The notes under the pieces: generated by a model
Database searches by the model: none
Told to the model about the DNA's origin: nothing
The model's input: the letters and a program-made list of their open reading frames with translations, nothing else
Made by a program: the position numbers and the translations under genes
Assembly: GCF_002885955.2 (NCBI RefSeq)
Contig: NZ_POQS01000008.1
Span: forward strand, 333,336-397,335
DNA length: 64,000 nt
Direction: 5' to 3'
Origin: Achromobacter pulmonis
GTDB taxonomy: Bacteria > Pseudomonadota > Gammaproteobacteria > Burkholderiales > Burkholderiaceae_B
Shown here: positions 17,531-25,663 of the stretch, one piece after another
How the letters are laid out: every line of letters begins with the position of its first letter
Numbering within the stretch: position 1 is the first letter of the stretch

Positions 17531-17956
17531 ATGCACGCCTTTCTTGCACACCTCGGCCAGACACTGGCCCTTTCGGCGCTGCTGCTGGTCACCGGCAACG
17601 TGGCCGCAGCGGAGATCTGGATCGTGACGGATACCCGCCACCCGGTGGCCGGCGCCCAGGCAGCGGATCGCATCATCCAGCTCGACGCGGCGCAGGCCAT
17701 CGAGGCGGAACTGTCGGCCCGGTTGCCGAACGATCCGCAACAGGCCGCGGCGCTCGTCCAGCGACGCCTGAACGACGGTGGCCACGCATTGCAACAGCGC
17801 ATGCGGGAGGCTTACCAGGGCGTGACCGATGCCTGGAGCCTGGGCATCACCAGCATTCCGGCGGTGATCGTCGATCAGCGTTACGTCGTGTACGGGGAAG
17901 ACGACCTCGACCAGGCGCTGGCCCGCATCGAGCGTTACCGGGAGGAGCAACCATGA
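17531..17956 (+). CDS. ICE conjugation protein, PFL_4709 family (TIGR03757)
   Basis: This is a 141-residue exported protein (signal ending near AAAEIWIV). A thioredoxin-like domain follows, beginning with AEIWIVTDTRHPV and ending with LGITSIPAVIVDQRYVVYGEDDLDQAL; it has no CxxC pair. Its place resembles TraW/TrbC in F-like systems. I chose ATG 17531 because it starts the signal peptide; earlier in-frame starts at 17447 and 17486 overlap box 3 or its spacer. The stop overlaps the next gene by ATGA. Confidence 0.85.
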   Translation: MHAFLAHLGQTLALSALLLVTGNVAAAEIWIVTDTRHPVAGAQAADRIIQLDAAQAIEAELSARLPNDPQQAAALVQRRLNDGGHALQQRMREAYQGVTDAWSLGITSIPAVIVDQRYVVYGEDDLDQALARIERYREEQP

Positions 17957-18882
17957 TTTCCCGTCGCCTGCGGCTCGGTGCCGCCGCCGCGCTGCTGTGC
18001 AGCGCCACTTCGAGCTTCGCCCTCAACACCGCCACCATCATCTCCTCGACCCTGTCGCCGGACTGCCTCGAATACCGGGTCACCGGGATCTGCTACTGGC
18101 TGTACTGCTCCCTGTCGGGCTGCTCGGTGCGCACTTCCATCAAGGTCAGGCATTACGTTCCCGACGCCGTGGTGTCGAGCTACTCGAATACCGGCGAGAA
18201 CCCGTGGGTCGAGGTGCGCGCGATGAGCCAGCCCAATCCCACAGCCCAGGCAGGCGGCGATGGCACGACCAACGAGGATCACGAAAACAATCTGGCGAAG
18301 TTCAAGAACGCCGACGTTATCGGCCATCCGGGCGGCCAGGTGTTCAGCCAGTTCGCCTCGGCCTCCGGCTACATCTGCCAGGGCGCCGGCACTGCCTTCA
18401 TGCCGTACTTGCTCAGCACCTTCGACACGCTGGCCTGGCGCTACAACGTACCCGAGGCCGTGTATCCCGAGGCACTGATCCCCGGTATGCGCGAGATCGG
18501 CACACGCTCCGGGCTGAATCTGTGGGGCAACGTCTATCCCAGGGGCGGCTTCCTGCACCAGGCCGACGACTACAAGGCCGGCGCGGTCGTTGCACAGCGC
18601 GCCGGCGACATCGTGACCCGCCGCGGCCAGCTGCATGTGTACCAGCCACTGCTGACCAACGCGCGCGACGGCTACTGGCCGGCCGGCGCGTTGATCGAAA
18701 GCGACGCCAGCACCGGCAAGTGGCAGCGGCTGACACCACGTCTTTCCAACACCTGCACCGTGTTTCCCCATGCCGGGTCGCTGCCCCAGGCACAACAGGG
18801 CGACTACGCCTGGGCGCTGTGGCGCCCGTACAGCTGCTGCCAGCGCCGCGGACAGGTGTTCCTCGGCAGCGTGGATTTCTGA
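17953..18882 (+). CDS. ICE conjugation protein, PFL_4710 family (TraU-like)
   Basis: This 309-residue exported protein (signal to about residue 23, SSFALN) is rich in cysteine. The stretch CLEYRVTGICYWLYCSLSGC is typical of TIGR03756 and TraU-like proteins. More Cys follow near the C-terminus (NTCTVFPH, PYSCCQRRGQVF). The many Cys pairs fit folding by the DsbA-like protein at 15911. TraU-type proteins are periplasmic and needed for DNA transfer. Confidence 0.88.
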   Translation: MISRRLRLGAAAALLCSATSSFALNTATIISSTLSPDCLEYRVTGICYWLYCSLSGCSVRTSIKVRHYVPDAVVSSYSNTGENPWVEVRAMSQPNPTAQAGGDGTTNEDHENNLAKFKNADVIGHPGGQVFSQFASASGYICQGAGTAFMPYLLSTFDTLAWRYNVPEAVYPEALIPGMREIGTRSGLNLWGNVYPRGGFLHQADDYKAGAVVAQRAGDIVTRRGQLHVYQPLLTNARDGYWPAGALIESDASTGKWQRLTPRLSNTCTVFPHAGSLPQAQQGDYAWALWRPYSCCQRRGQVFLGSVDF

Positions 18883-18892
18883 GGATCTCGCC

Positions 18893-20287
18893 ATGAAACA
18901 TCCCAAGCTGACGACTCCACACCGCCTCGCACACCTCTGGCGTCCTGGTGCGCTGGCCTGCGCACTGGCCGTTGCCAGCGGCCTGGTGCTTGCCCAGAGC
19001 GGCGGCTTCCAGACCAGCGGCAGCGTGATTGGCGACGAGGTCATGTACTCGATCGGTGGCGGAAATGCCGTCTCAATGAGCGATGCGGCCGGCATGCGCT
19101 CCCTCGGGGTCGGAGTCGGGTGGAACAGCAACCTGGTCTGCGGCGACATGAGCATCAGCACCACGATCCAGAACCAGCTCAACGGGCTGACGAATGGATT
19201 TCAGAACATCATGAGCAACGTGATCCAGAGCGCGACCAGCGCCGTTGCCTCGCTTCCGGCACTGATCATCCAGAGGGCCGACCCGGGCTTGTATAACTTG
19301 TTGACCAATGGCGTCCTCCAGGCGAGGTTGGATTTTGATCGCTCCAAGTTGACCTGCAGGTCGATGGCCGAACGCATGGCCGACATGGCGGGTGGTCAGC
19401 TTGGCTGGAGCCAGATGGCGGAAGGCATGGCGTTGCGCGATGCCGTTTCGAGCACGGATGCGGTGTCAGCGATCGAGCAGGCTGAGACGCGCCGGGGCAA
19501 CGACGGCGTACCGTGGGTCGGCGGCAGCAACGCTGGCGGCACTGGCCAGCCGTCGATCAAGGTGGTGGGCGACGTGACGCGCGCGGGCTACAACCTCTTG
19601 AACGGGCGCAGCGCGACCGATACGTCCGCCATCGATCCGACCAGCTGCAACAGTCTGGCCTGCCAGACCTGGGCCTCGCCGCAGGAGGCCGTCGAGTGGG
19701 CCACGCGGGTGCTGGGTGAACAGGAGCAGCGCACCTGCGATGCCTGCACCAAGACTGAAACCGTGCCGGGCGTGGGCCTGACGCCTTTGATCCAGGAAGA
19801 GTACGACACCAAGCTGGAAGTGCTGCAGGAGCTGGTCAGTGGCGCACGCAACACGACCTTCGAGAACCTGCGCGAGGCCGGCAGCGTCTCGCTGCCGATC
19901 ACCCGCGGCGTCATCGAAGCCCTGCGCGACGAGCCGGATCAGCACGTCCTGGCGCAACGCCTGGCCTCGGAAGTAGCGCTCGCGTCGGTGTTGGAGAAAG
20001 CCTTGCTGCTGCAGCGCACCTTGCTGACCGGGCGCAAGGAACCGAACGTCGCCGCCAACCAGTTGGCGACGGCTGCCGTCGATCAGGAAAGCGACACGCT
20101 CGACCGGGAGATCTCCAACCTCAAGACCGAGCTCGAACTGCGCCGTACGCTCGCCAACAACTCGCCCATGACGATCATCCAGCGCCATGGAACCAGGGCC
20201 GCCGGTTCTCGGGGTGTCTATGAGGGCGACCCCGTGCCGGATCGCCTCGACCAGCTGCAGCGGGCCAATCCGGGAGGCACGCCATGA
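18893..20287 (+). CDS. ICE conjugation protein, PFL_4711 family (TraH-like)
   Basis: This is a 464-residue exported protein (signal to about residue 32, VLAQSG). It shows GSVIGDEVMYSIGGGNAVSM, then GWNSNLVCGDMSIS. A Cys cluster (CNSLACQTW, CDACTKTE) lies in the middle and a helical coiled-coil tail at the end. It matches TIGR03755; its position after the TraU-like protein suggests a TraH-like role. The start is ATG 18893; the longer frame from 18770 overlaps the previous gene and is rejected. Confidence 0.87.
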   Translation: MKHPKLTTPHRLAHLWRPGALACALAVASGLVLAQSGGFQTSGSVIGDEVMYSIGGGNAVSMSDAAGMRSLGVGVGWNSNLVCGDMSISTTIQNQLNGLTNGFQNIMSNVIQSATSAVASLPALIIQRADPGLYNLLTNGVLQARLDFDRSKLTCRSMAERMADMAGGQLGWSQMAEGMALRDAVSSTDAVSAIEQAETRRGNDGVPWVGGSNAGGTGQPSIKVVGDVTRAGYNLLNGRSATDTSAIDPTSCNSLACQTWASPQEAVEWATRVLGEQEQRTCDACTKTETVPGVGLTPLIQEEYDTKLEVLQELVSGARNTTFENLREAGSVSLPITRGVIEALRDEPDQHVLAQRLASEVALASVLEKALLLQRTLLTGRKEPNVAANQLATAAVDQESDTLDREISNLKTELELRRTLANNSPMTIIQRHGTRAAGSRGVYEGDPVPDRLDQLQRANPGGTP

Positions 20288-20634
20288 GCCCGACCTGGCT
20301 TTGGCCGCGCTGGCTGTTCAACCGCAGGGTGGGAAAGCTGCTGCTGTGGACGGCGCTGCTACTCGTGGCGGCCGTGGCCGCCAATATCGCGGGCATCCAC
20401 TACCTCGGCAGCGTTGTCGGATGGGAGCGCTGGCTCGCCGAGGCCTCCGGCTATTTTTTCCTGTGGCGGCTGTGCCTCTACGGGGCTACGGGCTACGGCT
20501 GGATCTGGATGCGCCGGCGCCTGCTGGCGCGCGAGTCCGGCACGGAAGCCAGGCGTCGCCTCCTGCGCGCGGAAGTCGCCGGCGTGGCGGGGATCGTCGC
20601 GCTCGAAGCCAGCCTGCTGATGCAAGCGGCGTAG
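20284..20634 (+). CDS. Small ICE membrane protein
   Basis: The protein has 116 residues with two or three membrane helices (about 18-40, 55-75 and 96-114) and basic loops (RRLLARESGTEARRRLLR). It is coupled by an ATGA overlap to the PFL_4711 gene and lies 14 bases before the TraG-like gene. A small membrane protein is usual at this place in the family. I do not know a named function. Confidence 0.8.
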   Translation: MSPTWLWPRWLFNRRVGKLLLWTALLLVAAVAANIAGIHYLGSVVGWERWLAEASGYFFLWRLCLYGATGYGWIWMRRRLLARESGTEARRRLLRAEVAGVAGIVALEASLLMQAA

Positions 20635-20648
20635 CAGGAGACCGGCAC

Positions 20649-22169
20649 ATGACGCTGTTCACCACGGACTACCTTGAGTACTACCTGACCCTGCTGGGCT
20701 GGGTCATCCACAACGGCATCTGGGCGGTGCTTGTTTCCAGCGGTGTGTTCGCCATTCCCTTCGTGGCGATCATCGTTCAGGAATGGCTCCGGGCACGATC
20801 CGAAGGCGCGGATGAAGGCAACAAGGGCGCACTGTCCTCGGTGCGCATCGAGAACCGCGTCTGGGTGGCGATCGTCGTGGTGATGTTCGCCGGCATCCCC
20901 TTCATCGACGTCGACCTCAACACCATCAAGTACGACCAGGCTCGCTCGGCGCAATGCCAGGTGAGCGTGCCCGAGCCCGGCGAAACCGGCTGGTCGCAAT
21001 CGTTCAGCACGCTCAACAACCAGAGCGCGCGTGTACCGGTATGGTGGGCGTTCATGCACGCGCTGTCTCGCGCGATCACCGGCGCGTCGGTCGCCGCCAT
21101 TCCGTGCGGAACCGACCTGCGGCAGATCCGCATGGAGGTCAATGCCACACGCATCGACGACCCGGTCTTGGCACAGGAAGTCGCCGACTTCACCCACGAC
21201 TGCTACGGCCCCTCGCGCGCCAAGCTGTTCATGAATCGCCCGAATCTCGACGAAGCCCAGATGCACGACGTCACCTGGATCGGCTCGCGGTTCTTCCTCA
21301 ACAACCCCGGCTACTACGACACCTACCGCGCCAGAACACCGCGCGATGGCTGGGCCTACGACAGCAACCGGGATGCCGGCCTGGCACAGGTGCCGAGCGG
21401 CGCCGGCTATCCGACCTGCCGCCAGTGGTGGAACGACAGTGGCAACGGCTTGCGCGCACGCCTGCTGGATCAAGTCGATCCCAGCCTGCTCAACCGTCTG
21501 GCCGGCTGGGCCGGCTTCCTGAGCCGCACCGAAGTGGATGACTCGGTAATCCGCACCATTGCCTCGCCGCGTCAGCAGAAGCTCAATCAGGGCAGCGTCT
21601 ATACCGACTATGGCGGACAGATCGACAAGACGCTGCCGAACGTCATCAACCGCGCCGCCAGTGACGTCGGGATGTCGGTTGGTGGGCTTGCCTATTTCCC
21701 GGCAATGGACGTCGTGCGCCAAGCCTTACCCATGGTGCTGGCGTTCCTGAAGATGGCGTTGGTGATCTGCATCCCGATGGTATTGCTGATCGGCACCTAC
21801 GACCTGAAGACCGTTGTCACGCTCACCGTCGTCCAGTTTGCGTTGTTCTTCACCGACTTCTGGCTGCAACTGGCGCGCTGGATCGACAGCACGATCCTTG
21901 ATGCGCTTTACGGCTGGGGGTTCGGATGGAACCGCCCGCATACCAACTTCGATCCGCTGATCGGCCTGAACAACACGTTTGGCGACATGCTGCTGAACTT
22001 CGTGATGGGCGCCATGTTTCTGATACTGCCCGGGTTCTGGATCGCGGCGCTGGGATGGGTCGGCTTTCGCGCAGGGCAGGCCATTCAAGGCATGGCCGAA
22101 GGCACCAAGGGAGGCGCACAGGCTGGCGGTAAAGGTGCCAGCGCCATGACGGGCGGGAAGCTCAAGTAG
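20649..22169 (+). CDS. traG: TraG-like conjugal transfer membrane protein (N-terminal TraG family)
   Basis: This 506-residue inner-membrane protein has helices near 15-40 and 75-92 and a cluster at about 365-470. It begins with FTTDYLEYYLTLLGWVIHNG, typical of the ICE TraG N-terminal family, which acts in mating-pair stabilisation and pilus assembly. The periplasmic loop is large. The start is at ATG 20649, where the product begins as the family does; a longer frame from 20187 overlaps two genes. It ends 10 bases from the convergent DUF3742 gene. Confidence 0.88.
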   Translation: MTLFTTDYLEYYLTLLGWVIHNGIWAVLVSSGVFAIPFVAIIVQEWLRARSEGADEGNKGALSSVRIENRVWVAIVVVMFAGIPFIDVDLNTIKYDQARSAQCQVSVPEPGETGWSQSFSTLNNQSARVPVWWAFMHALSRAITGASVAAIPCGTDLRQIRMEVNATRIDDPVLAQEVADFTHDCYGPSRAKLFMNRPNLDEAQMHDVTWIGSRFFLNNPGYYDTYRARTPRDGWAYDSNRDAGLAQVPSGAGYPTCRQWWNDSGNGLRARLLDQVDPSLLNRLAGWAGFLSRTEVDDSVIRTIASPRQQKLNQGSVYTDYGGQIDKTLPNVINRAASDVGMSVGGLAYFPAMDVVRQALPMVLAFLKMALVICIPMVLLIGTYDLKTVVTLTVVQFALFFTDFWLQLARWIDSTILDALYGWGFGWNRPHTNFDPLIGLNNTFGDMLLNFVMGAMFLILPGFWIAALGWVGFRAGQAIQGMAEGTKGGAQAGGKGASAMTGGKLK

Positions 22170-22179
22170 ACCTTGAACC

Positions 22180-22545
22180 TCAGTCGTCCTTGTAGTCGAC
22201 GTGGGTGTGGTCGTTGTAGAGGTTGGGGTCGTATCCCGGCGTGTTGCGAAGTTCGTCCATGTCGGTGAAGGGCCAGACGTCTTCGTCCGGGGTGTTCGCT
22301 GCCGAGGCCCAGGCAGCCACGATGGCGAACACCAACAGCAGCGCCAGCCAGAATGCCGTATAGAGCAGCACCCCCAGCGCAGCGAGCTTGACGATCCACA
22401 CCAGCGCGGTCGCGACACCGGTCGGCACGCCAGCCGAAGCCAGCCACGCGATTACCCGGCGCTCGCGGCGCACGTAGCCCCGCCAGCCGCGGCCGAGCCA
22501 GCGACCGAAGCGTTCTGCGGTATTGCTACGGGGTCGTGTGTTCAT
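22180..22545 (-). CDS. DUF3742 family membrane protein
   Basis: This 121-residue protein begins MNTRPRSNTAERFGRWLGRGWRGYV-type text, the family hallmark. Two membrane helices (about 40-62 and 65-86) and a polar tail ending in PNLYNDHTHVDYKDD follow. DUF3742 genes are found almost only in this ICE class, at the end of the tra block on the opposite strand. AGGTGA lies six bases before ATG 22545; an ATG at 22563 is less well placed. Confidence 0.85.
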   Translation of the reverse strand: MNTRPRSNTAERFGRWLGRGWRGYVRRERRVIAWLASAGVPTGVATALVWIVKLAALGVLLYTAFWLALLLVFAIVAAWASAANTPDEDVWPFTDMDELRNTPGYDPNLYNDHTHVDYKDD

Positions 22546-22572
22546 GATCGTCACCTGTTGCATGTGAGGTAG

Positions 22573-23031
22573 CTATTCCAGTTTGCTCCAATCCGATTTG
22601 CTTGCCCTTACCAATGCGCTCCATTCGTCTGGCGGATTCCCGCGTCCGAGCATCTTCTCAAATACGGCGTACGGGTCTGACTTGCTTCCCGATGACCGTA
22701 AGGTCTGGCCGTCGTTGACCCAGGCATACACGATGACTTTTGCCTTCGAGTCGTACCGGAAGAACAGCCGATACCGTCTTCCGATCTTGGCCCGCCGCCA
22801 GTGACGATAAGCCGGCCCCATGGTGTTGCCCTGACGGTACTCGTCGCGCGCTGGATCACCCGGCACCACGTCTTGCATCAAATGAATCAAAGCCCGGAAG
22901 AACTTGACGTTGGCATTGGACGCGAAACCCTCCGGGTCGTTCTCTTGCGCGCGCAGTACAGCCGCTCGCAGCTTCATCAACTGTTCGATCAGGTTGTCAT
23001 GAAACAGCAGCGTCCAGCCATGCTGTTGCAT
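22573..23031 (-). CDS. yhaV: YhaV-family toxin (type II toxin-antitoxin)
   Basis: This 152-residue protein matches YhaV, a RelE-like mRNA endonuclease of the PrlF-YhaV system. It starts MQQHGWTLLFHDNLIEQLMKL and has DEYRQGNTMGPAYRHWRRAKIGRRYRLFFRYDSK. The latter is the conserved basic active-site region. It ends with AYVWVND-like and DPYAVFEKMLGRG text. Its ATG overlaps the antitoxin stop by one base (TGATG), so the pair is translationally coupled with the antitoxin first. Confidence 0.92.
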   Translation of the reverse strand: MQQHGWTLLFHDNLIEQLMKLRAAVLRAQENDPEGFASNANVKFFRALIHLMQDVVPGDPARDEYRQGNTMGPAYRHWRRAKIGRRYRLFFRYDSKAKVIVYAWVNDGQTLRSSGSKSDPYAVFEKMLGRGNPPDEWSALVRASKSDWSKLE

Positions 23032-23348
23032 CAGATTTCCACGTCTTCATCGAAATCATCGCCCAAGACCACGTTGTGGCCCGCATGCTCCAGCATCGTG
23101 CGAGCCAGATCCTCCGGGAGCCCACGAACATTCCGGCCAGCTTCGATATCGCGGGCCAGCAGGCTCAAGAACGCTGCAATGGCTGGGTCTTCGTGTTCGG
23201 CGTCGGCGCGGGTCACGACGACTTCGCCATCACGCAGGTCAAACGCAACCTTGCCGCCGGTGTCCACGCCGAGGGCTTGCCGGATGGACTTAGGCAGCGT
23301 GATCTGGCCTTTGGAGGTTAGTGTGGCGACTTCATGTATGGCAGGCAT
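23031..23348 (-). CDS. prlF: PrlF-family antitoxin
   Basis: This 105-residue antitoxin has an AbrB-like swapped-hairpin DNA-binding domain (EVATLTSKGQITLPKSIRQALG, residues about 5-26). An acidic toxin-binding C-terminus (VVLGDDFDEDVEI) follows. I chose ATG 23348 because the product then begins as PrlF/SohA proteins do; a longer start at 23447 would run through the operator. It probably represses its own operon. Confidence 0.92.
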   Translation of the reverse strand: MPAIHEVATLTSKGQITLPKSIRQALGVDTGGKVAFDLRDGEVVVTRADAEHEDPAIAAFLSLLARDIEAGRNVRGLPEDLARTMLEHAGHNVVLGDDFDEDVEI

Positions 23349-23375
23349 GGCAACTCTCCCAATAGAGATGCCGTC

Positions 23376-23412
23376 ATTGTAAGGAATTATCCTTACGTTG
23401 TCAATGTAAGGG
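23376..23412. promoter_or_regulatory. Operator of the prlF-yhaV operon
   Basis: GTAAGGA (23379-23385) and TCCTTAC (23390-23396) form a perfect inverted repeat around ATTA. A third half-site, TGTAAGG, follows at 23405-23411 in the same orientation as the first. It lies 31-64 bases upstream of the antitoxin start, where an AbrB-type autorepressor would bind. Confidence 0.7.
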
Positions 23413-23475
23413 TTCATGGTGTCCCTCCGAATCCAATGGTGGCCCATCGTAGAGCGAGAACAGCCAGCCTTCTCG

Positions 23476-23504
23476 TATCAAACCGGCTTCGCCACACCCC
23501 GCAT
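23476..23504 (+). promoter_or_regulatory. Conserved transfer-operon box, copy 4 (before traI)
   Basis: AAACCGGCTTCG-CCAC-ACCC-CGCATTG keeps exactly the distances of copies 1 and 3: 12 bases from AAAC to CCAC and 8 from CCAC to CGCATTG. It lies 154 bases before the traI ATG, further than in the other copies, with a repeat-rich leader between. Confidence 0.55.
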
Positions 23505-23539
23505 TGACGATGGACGATCAATATCCGCCGCTCTATACC

Positions 23540-23632
23540 AAAAGGCTGTTAAAGGCCGAAGGGCTGAAAGGCGGGAAGGGAATGGGGTGCAAGGGGAAAG
23601 GCCCTACCTCGAAAAGGCGAAAAGGCCCCCCG
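23540..23632 (+). repeat. Iterated AAAGGC-type repeats before traI (candidate oriT or leader)
   Basis: AAAGG followed by C or an A/G-rich run occurs repeatedly: AAAAGGCTGT, TAAAGGCCGA, GAAAGGCGGG, GGAAAGGCCC, GAAAAGGCGA and AAAAGGCCCC. The stretch is strongly purine-biased and ends in GGCCCCCCGGCCGGCCC. It holds no gene. Transfer origins of this class often lie beside traI, so this could be protein-binding DNA of an oriT; that is inference. Confidence 0.4.
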
Positions 23633-23657
23633 GCCGGCCCATCACCAGGACACTCGC

Positions 23658-25490
23658 ATGCTCTCCCTGTTCCAGCGAAAACGGATCTCGGTCACTGCCG
23701 CTCCGTCGCCGGCACCCGCCGCCGATCTTCCCAAAGGGCTGCTGCAGCCCGAGCCGGCCGCGTCCTTGCTGGCGACGCCGCGCCGGCAGAAGCTGCTGGA
23801 ACACATCTGGCAGCGCACATCGCTATCGCGCAAACAGTTCGCCACTTTGTATCGCGCACCGCTGGAGCACTACGCCGAGCTGGTCCAGCAGTTTCCCGCT
23901 TCGGAGAGCCATCACCATGCTTACCACGGCGGCATGCTCGATCACGGGCTGGAAATCATCGCCTACGCGCTCAAACTGCGACAGTCCCACCTGCTGCCGG
24001 CTGGCGCTCCCCCCGAAGACCAGGCAGCCCAGTCAGAAGCTTGGACGGCGGCTATCGCCTACGCGGCGTTGCTCCACGATATCGGCAAGATTGCCGTCGA
24101 CCTTCACGTCGAGTATGAGGATGGCGGCGTTTGGCACCCCTGGCATGGGCCACTGACACGCCCATACCGCTTTCGCTACCGGGATGACCGCGAGTACCGC
24201 CTGCATGGTGCCGCCACAGGATTGCTCTACCATCAACTGCTCGATGGCGACGTTCTCGACTGGCTCAGTGGCTACCCCGCACTGTGGGCATCACTGCTCT
24301 ATGTGCTGGCCGGTCAGTACGAACATGCAGGCATCCTGGGAGAGCTCGTCATCCAGGCCGACCGCGCCTCGGTGGCCCAGGAACTGGGAGGAGATCCCGC
24401 CCGCGCCATGGCCGCACCCAAACACGCCCTGCAGCGCAAGTTGATCGATGGCTTGCGTTACCTGCTGAAGGAAGAGTTGAAGCTGAACCAGCCCCAGGCT
24501 TCGGATGGCTGGCTCACTGAGGATGCCTTGTGGTTGGTCAGCAAGACAGTCTCTGACAAACTGCGCGCCCATCTGTTGTCCCAGGGTATCGACGGCATTC
24601 CCTCCAACAACAGCGCCGTTTTCAACGTCCTGCAGGAACATGGCATGCTGCAGCCGACGCCCGATGGCAAGGCCATCTGGCGTGCCACGGTCAGCAGCGA
24701 GGCCGGTTGGTCACACAGCTTTACGCTGTTGCGGCTGTCGCCGGCGCTGATCTGGCAGCCGGCTGAGCGGCCTGAACCCTTCGCCGGGACGGTGATAGTG
24801 GAGGCGGCTGCCGAGGCTGACACTCTCGAACAACCGGCGACTGGCACGGATGATGCCCCGAGCAGCATCAGAACTGAGGCCGACAGCGCTCACCCTGTCG
24901 CCAGACAGCCGCCTCCCGAAGCTACGCCTGCCGACGCCGCGATGGACGATCTGCTGTCCCTGCTCGCGGTACCCGCGCAGGAGAGCGATGGCGAGCGGGA
25001 GCAGCCCATCCTAGACAACAGCGCCCCGTCGATACCTCCCACCGTACAACCCACGGACACCGACGCCAGTCCGCCGAAGCGGGCGCCTGAAGCCCTTGGC
25101 AGCATGGAACCGTCCGGCGAGCATTTCATCGCCTGGCTCCAGCAAGGCATCCAGGCTCGGCGGCTCATCATCAACGACGCCAAGGCGCTGGTGCATACCG
25201 TGGCCGATACCGCCTACCTCGTCAGTCCTGGCTTGTTCCAGCGTTACGCCCAGGAGCACCCTTCCATCGCGGCGCTCGCCAAACAGGACAAGGTGCAGGA
25301 CTGGCAATGGATACAGAAGCGCTTCGAGAAACTGCAACTGCATCGCAAGCAGGCCTGCGGCCTGAACATCTGGACCTGCGAGGTCACTGGGCCGAGAAAA
25401 TCCCGCCGCCTTCATGGGTACCTTCTGGATGACGCTGGCCTGTTGTTTTCGGAGACGCCACCGAATAATCCTTACCTGTCGATCATCTAA
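23658..25490 (+). CDS. traI: MobH-family relaxase TraI
   Basis: This 610-residue relaxase nicks the transfer origin and leads the DNA strand into the recipient. The N-terminal TraI_2 domain carries the HD-hydrolase-like signature of MobH relaxases: SESHHHAYHGGMLDHGLEII, then AALLHDIGKIAVDLHVEY. A Pro/Ala/Glu-rich linker (about 385-485) leads to the C-terminal TraI_2_C domain (GEHFIAWLQQGIQARRLIIN). The length is usual for ICE TraI. CAGGA lies eight bases before the ATG. The conjugation region ends here. Confidence 0.93.
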   Translation: MLSLFQRKRISVTAAPSPAPAADLPKGLLQPEPAASLLATPRRQKLLEHIWQRTSLSRKQFATLYRAPLEHYAELVQQFPASESHHHAYHGGMLDHGLEIIAYALKLRQSHLLPAGAPPEDQAAQSEAWTAAIAYAALLHDIGKIAVDLHVEYEDGGVWHPWHGPLTRPYRFRYRDDREYRLHGAATGLLYHQLLDGDVLDWLSGYPALWASLLYVLAGQYEHAGILGELVIQADRASVAQELGGDPARAMAAPKHALQRKLIDGLRYLLKEELKLNQPQASDGWLTEDALWLVSKTVSDKLRAHLLSQGIDGIPSNNSAVFNVLQEHGMLQPTPDGKAIWRATVSSEAGWSHSFTLLRLSPALIWQPAERPEPFAGTVIVEAAAEADTLEQPATGTDDAPSSIRTEADSAHPVARQPPPEATPADAAMDDLLSLLAVPAQESDGEREQPILDNSAPSIPPTVQPTDTDASPPKRAPEALGSMEPSGEHFIAWLQQGIQARRLIINDAKALVHTVADTAYLVSPGLFQRYAQEHPSIAALAKQDKVQDWQWIQKRFEKLQLHRKQACGLNIWTCEVTGPRKSRRLHGYLLDDAGLLFSETPPNNPYLSII

Positions 25491-25663
25491 AGAACATTTC
25501 TGTGAGCATCACTCGTTCTGAACTGGGAGGCGGTCACCCAGTGCAGGATTCGTGTGATCGAGTCGTAGTTCCAGTTGGAGTCCTTCAACATGGAGCGACT
25601 TCCTGCCCTTCTTTTTGTCTCAATGTCGTTGTGCCTGCGAATGGCCGTCCGTGATCTCGATCA

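Noticed and set aside
25491..25663. Integrase or att-site remnant after traI
   Set aside because: No integrase-like frame, tRNA end or repeat could be found in this 173-bp gap; nothing specific is seen there.
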